NCBI RefSeq assembly: GCF_000002985.6 | Contig: NC_003279.8 | Coordinates: 4,402,001-4,466,000 of the forward strand | Direction of reading: 5' to 3' | From: Caenorhabditis elegans | Lineage: Eukaryota; Nematoda; Chromadorea; Rhabditida; Rhabditidae | Length of the DNA: 64,000 nt | Shown: positions 26,007-38,496 of the stretch, piece after piece | Numbering within the stretch: position 1 is the stretch's first letter | How the letters are laid out: the number at the start of each line of letters is the position of its first letter | Program-made: the position numbers and the translations under genes | Notes under the pieces: generated by a model | What the model was told of the DNA's origin: nothing | Databases searched by the model: none | Seen by the model: the letters and a program-made list of their open reading frames with translations, nothing else

Positions 26007-26991
26007 TGGATTTTTTGAAGAATATAAAGTTTATGTTAATTGTGTACCGATTGTGTGAGACCAGGTGTCCTTTTTGGGTTTTTTTTCTAAAATGGATTAT
26101 TTTTTGAATATTTTTGAACTCAAAATTAAGAAAAAATTGTGGATCTGTGAATTTTAGAAGCGAACCTTTTTTTGTGTTTTTATGAGCCCCGATTTCGCAG
26201 AAAAATGCCCCTTTTGAAATCAATGTGGAAACGCGCTCCACAGCTAAGATAATCCATTTTAGAAAATTCTCCACCCCCAAACCAAGGGTCTCGCTGGGTA
26301 TTTGACGGTAAAATCGAAAATTCAAACGCTTTCAATTAGTTTCGTCGATTTTCAAGCATTTTTCGTCAGTTTTATTATGTCTTAAAAGGCATATTCTGAT
26401 TCCTTATATATTAGTGTCTTTCTTTGATGTCCAAAAAACAAAAACATTGATTTAAAAAAATTCAAAAAAATTCATTGCTTGGCCGTGTTGCGGGCAAAAT
26501 GTTGCCGCGGGAAAAAAGGGCATGAAAATTCTAAAGTTACAAAAAAAACACGAAAATAAATCAAAGATTGGCGAAATTGTGGAAAATTACAACAAAAAAT
26601 GTTGTATTACAGAGCGAAAAAAAAACCGATCAAGAGAGAGAGAAAAGGGTCCGTTAATTGTATGGGTGTTTCCGTAATGCATTAAATTTTACAGAGAAAA
26701 AAAACACGATATTTTGTTTCCTGAGACCTTATGTGTATACTGGATGAGGGGCGATTTAAGAGAATGACAATTTATGATGACGATGATTATTGTAATAGTT
26801 TACATTCAGGTGGCAGAAAATAATTAGAATTAGAATTATTCAAGTTATTTTATCAAATTATCATAAGTTCGTCGGTTTGGAACAAGAATTTGGACATCTA
26901 CAGACAGAATTATTTTTTTCTTAATTTTTAATTGTACAAGAATCCAGATCTGTAGCTCTCCAAATAAATCGTTTTCAAATCAAGGAATATT
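26007..26991. other. Convergent spacer between the signal-anchor gene and the CSRNP-type gene
   Basis: Holds both 3' ends. Around 26160-26370 there is a degenerate copy of a palindrome also found in eri-7 intron 2 (shared gggtctcg-tgggtatt and attttcaagcatttt). No exon recognised. Confidence 0.55.
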
Positions 26992-29916
26992 CTAGACGAC
27001 CAGCGTCGTTTTAACCGGGCTCATTGCCGTTGCTTCAATCATTTCATTTGCATCAATATCTGTCGTTTCCGAGCTGGATTCTACAGTAACCGCTACCATA
27101 TCCTGTTCTACATAGACTTCTTGAAGTGTGAGATCAGCTTCGATTATTGTGTCTTCCTGCAAATTAGTTCAATAATTTTTCGGTACTTGAAATTTTAGAA
27201 TATTCCAAAATTTCCAAAAATTTTCAAATTTTCAATAATCTGATAAATTTCAAATTTCAAAATTTCAAACAAAAAAAAAAGAATTCCAAAAATTTGAAAA
27301 TTCTAAAAATTTGAAAATTGTATACATTCTGAATTTTCTGAAAATTTCAAAGTTTTGAATATTCCAAAAAAATCTAAATTCCAAACATTTCCAAAAATTT
27401 GCAGAAAATTCCTTCTTTTTTTTTGAAAAATTCAAAACTTCAAAAAAAAATCAGGAAATTTAGCAAAAATTGAAAAATCACGGTTTTAGTTGGATTTTTC
27501 TTTTTTTTTTGTTTTTTTTTTGTTTTTTTTTTTCCTGAGTTTAAGATTATTTTGGATATTTTCGAAGCAAAAATCTCACCTTATTATCCATAAAATATGC
27601 ATCATCCTCATCTTTTTCCTCTTGTTCAACACAAACTTCATTATCCAAATGTTGCATTGCTTTAATTCTTTCTGATAATGAAGTTGAAGGTGTTATGGAT
27701 CCCGTCGTTTCACTTGTACTCTCACGGATATCAGATAGACTTGAACGTGATCTACGTGTATAGACTGGGGTCACCGGGTACTTTGTTGGTGATTCTTCGA
27801 GCTTCTGGAAATAAAAAAATATATTAAAAAACTAACGTTTTCCGGCAAATCAGGATTGTTTTTAAAGAAAAATTTCGACTAATTTTAATTTTAAAATTTA
27901 TAATTATTATCTGAAAAGAAGAATAGCCAAAATTTGCCAAAATTCATTTTTCTTATAAATCACAAATTTTTGAAGAAAAAAATTTACAATTGGAATAGCA
28001 TTTTTGAGAAGCCACGTCTTCGCCTTATCATCCTCTTCATCACTATCAGCAAACTTTTTCACAACCGGCGATCCCGAGATTCCAGTTTTCTGTGAGGCTC
28101 TCCAATTCATAATTGTTCGCTGCCGGAACTCATGAACAGCTTCAGGATCATAGAATGTTCGTCCTTCTGGATTTGTACAAGTCTCTGCAAAGCATGCACA
28201 TGGCTGAGTTGGCCATTCACCTCCATCAACTTGACAATGAATTCCATCAATTGCACATTGGCATGTTTCAGGTAAACATACACCATTTTCACACGAACAT
28301 CCACATTCTACACGTGTATTTCTTAATGAATCAATCGCATCCGTATTCTTTTCCACCTTCACTCCACTCTTTTTCAACAATTTAATTCGATGACGTTGAT
28401 TTATTCGGGGAATCGATTTAGCCGACGCATACTCATCATAATCCCGATCTTCATCACTATCCGGATCGATGACTTCACCATCGGACAGATCATCGTCTGC
28501 ATACAATAATAAATCGAGAATCGGCCGTTTTCCAGTGGATAATGAGAAATATCGATGACTATGATGTTTATTGTGCATATCCAATGAAATATCTCCTTCC
28601 GTTGGAACTGTTGATCCACCTTGTCGACGATCGAAATAATGCACGTGAAGACCACTGAATCTTATCTTTTTTCGACGGATCCCTGAAAATTTCGAGATAT
28701 TTAATAGGTCAACAGCCATAAGAATTGATTTTTTCCTAGATTTTATGTGATTTTTAGATGAAAATTTTTAGATCAAAAATCCTGTAAAGTGAAATTTAAT
28801 TTCAGCACAAACCTGGAATAAAAATCTCTTCTCTGACACTAAAATTCGCTGCATGCTTTCTTAATGCAGACTTTTGCATCGCCGGCTCTGCTTTTTGTTC
28901 TGGAGTTTTCGATGTTGATGGCTCTGATAATTCTGTTGATTCGACAGGAGCAGCAGCAGCAGCAGCAACAATTATCCGTAGTGGTTCTGGATCAGGACGA
29001 GGAGTCGGTGAAACATCAATGATAGGCGTCGCAATGGGTTTCAAAAACGTCGACGGCGACACTTTGAATCGCAACGAAGACGTTGAACCCTGTCTTGAGA
29101 GTAATGGAGCCGTTGGGAGAGATGGTGTTGAGCACGACTTCTACAAATTATGGAAATAAAATGAAAATTTTGAATCAAAATACGAATTTTCACGCGTAGT
29201 TTATGTTCGCAAAGATTTTCGTTTTTCCGTAAAATTGGAAAAAATAGACGTTTTTTCTAAATTTATTTTGATGACGAATAACAAGAAAATGTTTTTTCAA
29301 AAATCTGGAAATTGACAAAAATTTCATTATCCAAATTACTGTACCCGGTCTCGACACGGCGTTTTCTTGTTAGAGCAAAAAGGTATGCGCCTTTAAAGAG
29401 TACTGTATTTTTAAATTTTTATTGCTGCAGAATTTTAACCGATTTTTGTTTCATAATGTGTGGGGGTTTATTCCAGTTTTTATTAAGCTAATATATTTCG
29501 AGACAAATTGTACAGCAACGAAAATATAAAACTACAGTACTCTTAAAGGCGCACACGTCTCTGTATTTAAAGTAAATTTGTCGCGTCGAGACAAGGAACT
29601 TTAAGGTAAAATTTCAAAATTTAGCTTCTGACTATTTTTTGAAAAATCTAATACCATAAAAACAAAAATTGTAATCCAGGTGAAAAGTTCCAGTATTATA
29701 AATTTTTAAATATTTAAAAAAAGCACTAACCTCGGTATCTGCTCCAATTGGCTTTTGCTGATCAGTTTTCGGTGATAATTTGAGTGAAAGACTTCGTGCC
29801 AACGAACTGCCTTGTCCACGTTTAATAGTTTTCATTGAATCACCAAATCCCTCATCCTCATCGTCCTCCATTATTTTCTCATCAATTGACATTTGTTTCT
29901 TGACAAGTGGAACCAT
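26992..29916 (-). CDS. CSRNP/AXUD1-family cysteine-serine-rich nuclear protein
   Basis: Minus-strand exons: 29731-29916, 28813-29140, 27988-28682, 27580-27804, 26992-27156; 1599 nt, 532 residues, phases agree. The family-specific core is in exon 3: KKIRFSGLHVHYFDRRQGG, then about residues 275-345 a cysteine-rich block (VECGCSCENGVCLPE, CQCAIDGIHCQVD, CACFAETCTNPEGR, FYDPEAVHEFRQRTIMNW) that matches the CSRNP signature of vertebrate AXUD1-type proteins. These are nuclear and have been described as DNA-binding transcription activators; vertebrate AXUD1 is induced by axin, and family members act in apoptosis and development. The flanks are Ser/Pro/acidic-rich and probably disordered, with an alanine run in exon 2. 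The first intron contains a palindromic repeat, and intron 4 is an extremely A/T-rich low-complexity stretch. Confidence 0.88.
29335..29600. repeat. GGTCTCGACACG-family palindrome in the first intron of the CSRNP-type gene
   Basis: Left arm: ccggtctcgacacgg ... gcgcctttaaagagtactgta. Right arm: ctacagtactcttaaaggcgcac ... cgcgtcgagac. Same family as 465-705, 45625-45905 and 49945-50165. Confidence 0.8.
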
Positions 29917-30230
29917 TTTCCCGTCTGAATAACGACTTGTTATGATTGTGTTTCAATGTGAGAAGAAGCTCTCTCTCTCTCTGGTTGTGTTAGGGATGAT
30001 GATGATAATAATAAATGACGTAGGAAATAAAATGAGTAAAAGAAGAGGAAGAAGATACTCTTCAATGTGTCGGACAAAGGGCATTTTAGTGTAATATGAA
30101 CAGAGCTAAGGGAGTCTACGCATGGCTACACGTAGCTAGAAACCACATCCTATGGCTTAATGCTTGAGTCTAAAGTCTGTGGGTTTTCGGCTTAAACAGA
30201 CTGACAAAAAAACTATTTTTAGTCCACACA

Positions 30231-30379
30231 CGTGGTGTCAGGCGGTCCCATAACAGACAGTATGATCTACAATAAATGCGGGAATTGCGACGCAGAATTT
30301 TCAACAGATTTCATATGGTCAAAAAAATCCCGCATTTTTCGTAGATCATACCGTTATGGGTAGTCTGACACCACGTGGT
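30231..30379. repeat. Foldback repeat with CACGTGGTGTCAG ends
   Basis: Left: cgtggtgtcaggcggtccc, gtatgatctac. Right: gtagatcataccgttatggg, ctgacaccacgtgg. The two halves pair over most of 150 bp. This sequence type is a common worm dispersed palindrome. Confidence 0.75.
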
Positions 30380-31462
30380 CACATAGAAGCTCGGAAACTT
30401 TTCTGTGGAATTGTTGACTGGAACTAAGGTGAAAAGTTGCAATTTTTGATATTGTAACATCAGAAATCTGAAAACTTTTCTAGATCTTCTTCAGATTTCA
30501 GACTAGAATCAGACTATATTCCGAGCTCTGTCATCTTAAGATATCTTAATGTTGACTCAAAAAGGATGCTACCTATCACAGATACACATTGTTTTTCAGA
30601 ACAGGGAATTGAAAATAAAAAACCGTATATATTGGCGTATATTTCAGACGGTTAACTAGTTGCCAAAACGATGCCAGCATAGAGTTTTGTCCAAGACACT
30701 TACTGTCACATTTTTCTAACCATTTATTAATCACATGGCGCATATAGTTTCGAAACATTTTCTAGATGTTCCTCGTTAAAGTTTTTTGGAAAATCTACAA
30801 AACTGTTAATTCCAGAAATCATAATTCAATTTTTCTGAATCAAAAATTAATACGAAAGCGTAGGAAAATGTTCGCTAGATCTAAAAATGATATTTATTCA
30901 TGTTGCGAAATTCGAAAAATAAACCTTAAATAGTGCCCGAAAATTGTAGTTTGCCAAAAAAAACTGTAACTTTTCGAACTAACTTATTGTTCGAAAACTT
31001 CTAAATCCTAGAATTTGCTGAAACCGAAATTCCAGAATCTCTGGTCGGAATACGAGACTTTTCCCAACTAAATTCAAATACAGAAAATGAGCAAAAATGG
31101 CCAGACATGATGGTGCCATCAGAGAGAGAGTATGTAAACAAACATATAGACTGTCCGCTCCTGCTCCTCCTCCAGCCTGTGAGACCGGGGGCGAGTCATT
31201 TCTAAGAACGCTTATTGGTCTCTACCTCCACCTCCATCTTTCCTATTTCCTTTTTTTTCTGCTCTCATCTATTTACACCTATCTAGTGTGGTTGAAATGA
31301 TGAAACAGTGAAACAACAACGCGCGGCGGCTGAGAGATCGCCTGTCTCTTCACATAATTTTCGAAAATTGGTGGAGGAAAAACAAACTAAACAAATTAAT
31401 TTTTGTGCTATCGATGTCATCAATTAGTCAGTCAGTCCCGAAGAAAATCGGGGAAGCAAATA

Positions 31463-31466
<4 letters not shown>

Positions 31467-31493
<27 letters not shown>
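31467..31493. repeat. (CT)13 microsatellite
   Basis: Uninterrupted CT dinucleotide run. A CT tract on the plus strand is a GA tract on the minus strand, as often found in worm upstream regions. Confidence 0.9.
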
Positions 31494-31499
<6 letters not shown>

Positions 31500-32105
31500 A
31501 GCAGAGTCGCGGTTCAAAATGTTAAGCTTCTTGAAAAATTGAAACTTTGAAAGTTAAAATGGTGGATTTAATGGTAAAAGTTTGAGAAAAAAAGTTTGGG
31601 AAAAAGTTGTGGCTAAGCTAACAAGAAAGTTATGTCGATATATATAATTTGAGTAAGAATCCTGCGTAATGTGAATCTCAAATTTCAGATAGTCGAAGCT
31701 CGATTTCCATTAATGACTCATCAACATGATCTATGGAACAAAGAAAAAATTGTGCGAAAAAACACAATTTCTCACGACTTTTGTTTTCTAGGATTGACTA
31801 TTTTTGTAGATATCAACTAACTAGGGAATCGTATATAAAATATGTCTACTGGATTCTAAATATAAATGTTCCGAACTTGACTTTCAGGGGAAAAATTTGT
31901 ATTTTAAAAAACTGTATTGAATTCATTGAGCAGTATTTTGAGCTTTTCAGGATTTTTTTTCAAGCAAAAAAAAACTAAAACCTAAATTCGCACCTTATGT
32001 TTTCAATAAGAACTCTATTTCTATGGTTTAGTGTTTTCCAAAGATCTCGAGAAACGTGCTCATTGTCTGTGTAAAGTACAAAAACAAACACTAATCTGAT
32101 CGGAG

Positions 32106-32127
32106 CACACACACACACACACACACA
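32106..32127. repeat. (AC)n microsatellite
   Basis: About eleven AC units in the long spacer; a small ORF over it is low-complexity only. Confidence 0.85.
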
Positions 32128-35100
32128 AACACGTACATATCTCATTCTCGCTCTCAATCAGTGAAGAGCAGCGACAATGAGATGAAAAGATTGGTGATGG
32201 CGAGGAGAAGCAGGAATCAAATAACTCAAAAGATCATCCAACTTCAGATTTTTTCTCGAATTATTAAATTACTGAATTTTAAGTGCGTCAAAATCGCAAA
32301 TTAATAATTTTTACTACAAAATTTTTTGAGCTTTTGCAACATGTTTTTCAAACAGAAAATGGAGCTAAAGATTTTTTTTCTGATTTTCAGTTTCTCGGCA
32401 TAATTTAATTTCTTTTTCCGGGTTTCCTGTCGTAATTTGACGCCACTAATTGAACTACAGATGAGAATTCGAAAAAAAATCCGAAAAGCTTGCAACAAGT
32501 GGGATCAGACTCTGGTAGTTAAATTATTTTTTAAAAATTAGACATTTTTAGAATTTTTTTGACAGTCATATTTGGTCACTACGGATATATAGACAATACA
32601 TTTAAAGAAAATAAGTCTGAAAAACTTAATTTTTTCAAACAAAAAAAGTCAAAAAAATACTTTTTTTTCAAAATCATGTTCAATTATCAGTTCTCACTAT
32701 CAGAATTATGAAAAATTAATTTTATTAATAGAAACTCTAGACGCAGGTGATTAGAAGAGAATGAATGATACTTTTTTGGAGACCAAGAAAAAAGTTCATT
32801 GATAATTAATTGACAAACTGATAATCTTCGAATGATACAGAGAGAACGATCAAGGAAGAAAGAAAACATTTTTAAAGATGATCTTGATTCATATCAAAAT
32901 GTTATCAGCTTTTTTTTCAATTGAAGATACGAAAATATTCAGGTTTCCTTTGATATTTGAAAGTTCGATTCTCGATTCCGCGAGAAAAAAAATCGTGCAC
33001 TTTTCAAAGAACAAACTAAAAAAGCCACGTTGTTCATTAAAATCATTGTGTGTGTGTGTGTTCGTTTATTTGGACAACACATTTTTGCAAAGTAACACTG
33101 TAGATGGTTATTGATGAGAAGAGAGAGAGAGAGAGGGCACATAGAAAAAGATATGACGGAATCGACGGTCAAAAGAGAATATAGTATTATACCACATTAT
33201 TATTCATGTTGCATCATTTACAGTATCCAGAAAGTGAGCACGTCTCTGTACATTTACATATTTTTGTATTAAATTTACACATTTGAAAAATTATAAAGTT
33301 TCTAAACATTTTTTTTTTTTTGGAATACGGTAGTATTTTACGGCACCAAATGTAAAAGAGTCGTATAAGAAATGACTACATCGACTTTAAAGTACTACTG
33401 TAGAGATACGGTAGGGGGTACTGCAATAGAGTTTTGAAACCACACCTTATTATTAGACGTCTAAAGAATAGAATTTTCGTTTCATCTAACACGCATGGGT
33501 CTCGCCACGGTAAACTACGAGTTACTGTAGCTCGTCCCGCTATTTTACATCTTTTCAAATTGAATGAAAAATTGCTGGCACCATTTTTTAGTAACAAATA
33601 TTTGGAACAATTTTTATTTAATTTGAGAATGATGTGAAATTTCGATCGGCATCATGTAGCTTTTTTTCGAAAAAAATTTCGAAAAATTCTTTTAAAAATT
33701 TCAAATTTTTTTCAATTTTCAGGAAAAAAAAAGCGAATCAAAATTTCTGATAGATCTTTCAAAAAAATGCGGTAATTTTAGAAAAAATTTCGGAACTTTC
33801 TAAAATACAAAATTTCAAGAATTTACAACATTTTCAGATTTTTCCAAACATACTAAAGTTTCTGAAAAATCGTCTACGTAATATAAGAAATCTACAAAGA
33901 AAACATTAATTTCAGTCAATGACTAAATGAATAATTAATTTAGTTATTAATAATATAAACTCAAAAATCCATAACATTCCAGAAAATGCTATTTTTATTC
34001 TCAAAGCTGTCAAATGCTGAAAGATGCTGATGTGAAGAAGCAAAAAAAAACAACAAATTGAACGAGAAAATAGCAATGGCATGAGGAGCAAGAGCAGCCT
34101 GATATAAACATTTTTGTAAATAAAGAAAAACGCTCAGGTGATGTCGGGGGGAAAGAGAGAAAATCTAATTATAAACCTTCTTTCTTTATTAAACTCGATA
34201 TGGGATATTTTTAACTCTAGATCCATAATAGCTTGCTTCAAATGTCAGAATTCAGACCAATCCTTTAGGCTTTGAACTATATGGCCCGGCCCTAGGCCTA
34301 AATTCTTCAGTAAAAAAAATATAAAAAATCCAAAAAGTACGAGAAAAATCGACTGAAGCACACAAAAGGAGCCAGGAAAGAGGTGGAGCCTATCTTTCTG
34401 CGTGTCTTCATGGGATTATTTACACTTTATTTCAATTTAAGATTTACGAACAATTTTTTTTTTTAAAAATTCGTATTTTCACTTTCTTCCATCTTCAAAT
34501 CACATCTCAAAATGGCCGGACAATTTAAAAACTGAGAAATAGGCTCCGCCTCTTTCTTGGCTTCATACTAATATGACTGAATAAGGCAAAATTCTGACTA
34601 GATTCTGATAGACTACGAGTATGTGTGGTCTCTTCAGAAGACGTAAAATGAATCGAGAAAAAAAAGGAGCGGACATGGAAATAGAATCTCGTATTTCAGG
34701 AGTCTTGTCGCTGTTGTGTTGAAAAACGAACACACACACACATGGTTGAGCACATTGCTCTCTTGCTCCACTGAGGGGCTCTCCTCTTCCGATAAATAAA
34801 GAGGAGCACCCCCAGAGCACCGGCGGCGGTGGGGGGAGAAGGCAGCAGCAGCAGTCGTGGCGCCGTTTTGTTGTATGTTTGCATTTACGTGGACAAACCG
34901 AATAGAAATCATTTGGGAAGGAGGGACAAAAATGAGCGAAGAGACACGGGAGATCATTGACTTCTCAAACACTATATCAGTTTCTTATACAGAGAGAGAA
35001 TATATAAACATATCAGTTATCAGTGTGTTTATTATCGAGTGGAGCACAGAAAATTGAACTACAGTAATCCGCTTCTTCATTCCAAAGTACACAATTTCTT

Positions 35101-36277
35101 CTATTTCAAGAGAACTTCTTGCATTCAGATTAAAATCCGATACAAGGAAGAACTAAATTTGAAATTGGCGCCCTACAGTACTCTCTACATAAGAAATTCA
35201 AGATATTTTGGAAAATCGAAAAAAATTTTGTCGATTTTCTGATATTTCGAAAAAAAAATTCGATTTGTAGAAAAAATGGTCAAATTTTTTTCAGTAGAAA
35301 ATTAAATGTTTTCTTATGTTTTTTCCACAAACATAATCAAAACTTGTTAAAATTTTGAAATTCTCTAAACACTTTTTTTTTCGAAAATTTTTCGTCTGAA
35401 ATTTTCTAAAGAAATACACTAGATTCAATTATAAATAGAACGTTTTTTTTTTAAATTTCTTCTGTCAATTTTGTGTATAATATCGGTTTTTTTTTTTGAA
35501 AAAAAAAACTTCTACAAAGGAATGGCCTTTTGCTCATCAAAATATTTTTTTCTAGTTTTTCCAATTTCCAATTTTTCGGCTTTTTTATATTTTTTTTCTG
35601 AAAAATGTTGATGTACTTTTTTAAAGAAATTTCAATTTTCAAAAACCGCAGAGGCTCAGAGATTCGATCAATGACCAAGAAAAAATCAAAGAATTCTTCG
35701 GTCTACCTACGTTTATATTGGTATTGACCGTTTGGTTTAAATAAAGTTGGAAAGTAACAAAATGATTACTGTAGGTTTAGAAAAAAAACTATTTTTAACA
35801 TACGTCTTTGAAATTTTTTGTTTTAAAACAAGTAAAGAAAGAAAAACTGGAGAATCTGATGCTTTAGAATAAGCTATAATTGGAGACTCATCTGAATTTT
35901 TAACGACGCACATCCATACAAAAAAAACGAAGCTAATTGCTCTATTTCCTGAAAATAGAGGTTCTCGATTCGAGGAAAAGGCGGTGAAATAGACTGAGGT
36001 GTAACACTGATAAGAGGTGATTAAATGGTTACTGATAGTGAAAAAGTGTTTTCGAAGAAGAGGGAGAAACATCTAAATTTGGACGACGACAAGGAAGAGA
36101 GCAGAAAGTAATCGGTTTTATAGTGCACACTAAACGATTTTCATATGATTTCGATGGTCGTTTACTTGATTGTGTGGAGGATGTAAATATTTTATGAAAT
36201 TGGATGGGAGGCTGGACTGTAAATGGCCCAAAAAACTTTTAAAAATTAGAGGAAAAATGTCGAAAAAAGTATCTCTC

Positions 36278-36520
36278 AGGGGTGGGTGGGAATCGCCGTT
36301 CGGTAATTTTTTTGCCTACAATTCCGGCAATTTGTCGATTTGCCGGAAAAATTTTAATTCCGGCAATTTGCCGATTTGCCGGAAATTTTCAATTCCACCA
36401 ACTTCCCGATTTGGCGAAAATTTTCAATTCCGGCAATTTGCCGATTTGCCGGAACTTTTCAGTTCTGTCGATTTGTCGATTTGCCGGAAGAATCGTTTGG
36501 GGCTCACCCCTGGTCTGAAT
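36278..36520. repeat. CGGCAAAT/GCCGGAATT-family element, tandemly iterated core
   Basis: Edges caggggtgggtgggaatcgcc and ggggctcacccctgg. The interior is four to five near-tandem units of aattccggcaatttgccgat, each about 37-38 bp, so this copy has expanded as a minisatellite. The 152- and 78-residue ORFs across it are translated repeats. Confidence 0.85.
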
Positions 36521-36984
36521 TACTCTAAATGGTTAAAAAAAGCAGAAAACAATTCGAGGAGAAATGTCGAAAAAAGTCAGTATCGTAATTTCCAATATGC
36601 TATGTTCTACCAATATTTTTCATTATAAGTTGTAGAAAAAAATTCATTTTTACTTTTTTGGCATTTGAAACAATTGAAAAAGTTCTCAGAAATTTTTTAA
36701 AAATTGAAAATCGCTTAAAAAATGTGCCGATAACTTGTGGGATTTTTTTCTATGCAATTTTTGAGTGCTTTTCCAACTATTTAAGCTAAAATAAAAGCTG
36801 TCTTCCGACATCGAAATCAATTGGTTTTCTATATTCAATCACTAAATTTAGATGAAAAATATCGGGAGAATATGCAAAAAATGTTGCACGAAGATGTTAA
36901 AATTGAAAATTCTCTCCGGCAAAAACTCCATCTAGGCCAAAAATTGAGAAAAAACTATAAAATACACCGAAAATAAGCGTAAAG

Positions 36985-37353
36985 TTGTGGTGTGGAACAT
37001 TTCCGTGTCTTATCTCTGTACATGAAGGAAAACGGAGCAAAGGGTTGAGCCAAACCACAAATAATCAGCTATTTTTTGAAAGTAGTCAGTCATCATCGAC
37101 AGAGCAACTCCTGTGCTCAACGATCACAGTGATATTATCAGCTGTCGCTTTGTGCGGATTCGGCAAAAAATGTTCTCTCTTATCATTAGAGTTAGCTTTA
37201 GAGAAGACATTTCGAGGTACTTATTGTGATAAAATGAAAGAGTTCGGGAAGAAAGTGGAGCAGATGAATCGATCGAACATTATTTTTAATGCAGCTGTCC
37301 AAAAAACAGAAGATATAGCGCCAAAAGAGCCAGGTTCAACTTGTCAATTTTAA
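36985..37353 (+). CDS. Possible coding exon of a small cysteine-containing protein (uncertain)
   Basis: An open frame of 122 codons ending TAA, directly followed by aataaaaatc that could be its poly(A) signal. The second half has amphipathic, coding-like composition: a hydrophobic segment (ITVILSAVALCGFG) then LALEKTFRGTYCDKMKEFGKKVEQMNRSN. There is no in-frame ATG before codon 83, so if real it needs an upstream exon; an acceptor such as tttgaaag near 37080 is possible. I do not recognise a family. Confidence 0.3.
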   Translation: MWCGTFPCLISVHEGKRSKGLSQTTNNQLFFESSQSSSTEQLLCSTITVILSAVALCGFGKKCSLLSLELALEKTFRGTYCDKMKEFGKKVEQMNRSNIIFNAAVQKTEDIAPKEPGSTCQF

Positions 37354-37704
37354 TAAAAATCTAATATATTTTTCTTAAATTTGTGTTTCTATTTCTTATA
37401 TACATTCGTGCACCAAAAATGAGAACAAATACATCAAATAATTCAAGTCTTCTCAAATTTCCATCGAACCCATTAGATCAAAAGTTCACCGAGTTCACAC
37501 TTGGAAAAAAAGAATATGATCATAATAAATCAGTAAATATATCTCGCTGATAAGAGAAGTTTTTGAAGAAACGAGAAAATTGAACTGATCTCTCAAAAAT
37601 CATTTTCCTATTTTCGGTACTGATGAACTCATTAAAGGAGGACGGTTCTGGGAACGTAAAGGCCCAAAAAAATTTCGGAAAAGAATGGGCTAATTTTAGC
37701 TGAA

Positions 37705-38020
37705 TTTAAGCTCGGCAAATTGCCGGTTTGCCGATTTACCTGGAAATTTTCATTTCCGCCAAATGCCGATTTGCTGGAAAAATACTCATATTTTGCCGAT
37801 TAAAATTGAAATTCTGAAATTTCCAAAAAAACTGTGCCGAAATTTTTCGGGAATTGCCGTTTTTCCGGCAATTTGCCGAGTTACCGGAAATTTTGAATTT
37901 CGGCAATTTGCCGACTTTAGGGAAATTTCAATTCCGGCAATTTGCCGATTTGCAAAAAATTTTCAATTCCGGTAATTTGCCGGTTTGCCAATCTGCCGGA
38001 TAAAATTGTTTGCCGCCCCT
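37705..38020. repeat. CGGCAAAT/GCCGGAATT-family element, iterated core
   Basis: Units of aattccggcaatttgccgat repeat from about 37860 to 38000, with a gcctgc-free variant at the left end and gttgccgcccctg at the right edge. Confidence 0.8.
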
Positions 38021-38496
38021 GTTTTGTTTTAAAGTAAGCATTTTCCACTGGAATTCATGGTTACGAATATAAATTTACAGAAACTATCAAACCTATATAT
38101 TTCTTATAATCGGAAATTTCTGTGTACCTCTGGGACGGATCCACATTAGAATGAGCAGTTTTCTAACTTTCCTAACGAAAAAAAAAACATTCTTGATCTG
38201 TATTGTACTATAGAAACTAAACTAGAGTCCTATATTACACCACAAGAAAAAAAGAGGAGTTAAACACAAAAAGTGATAGAATGAAGAATTTGTCACGGAC
38301 ATCTTCAAAAATACAAAAGAAAGATGCAATGATGAGGAGAAGAAGAAGAAGAACGAGTCCAGTTGTGTTCGTTTGTATCGAGAAAGAGAGAAAAATGGAA
38401 TCATCTTTTTATTATAAGAAGGTATAGAGAGACCCTTCTGTATAGAGACGCAACAATTTCCGTCTTTTTTCCATAACAATATCATTATTATTATTA

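Larger units (their letters stand above)
29917..38496. other. 8.6 kb gene-poor spacer with microsatellites, palindromes and dispersed repeats
   Basis: No full gene could be assembled. It contains a foldback at 30231-30379, GC-rich patches unusual for this DNA near 31140-31200, 31320 and 34800-34870, microsatellites (CT at 31467-31493, AC at 32106-32127, GT near 33049-33061), CGGCAAAT-family elements at 36278-36520 and 37705-38020, and one possible coding exon at 36985-37353. The left part lies upstream of the CSRNP-type gene and could hold its regulatory DNA. Confidence 0.6.

Noticed and set aside
35737..36072. 111-residue minus-strand ORF with hydrophobic start
   Set aside because: AT-rich low-complexity translation, no acceptor or poly(A) context; overlaps no recognisable exon.
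36170..36628. 152-residue plus-strand ORF and its 78-residue companion
   Set aside because: Composed of the CGGCAAAT tandem units (NFNSGNLPICRK repeated); no splice context.
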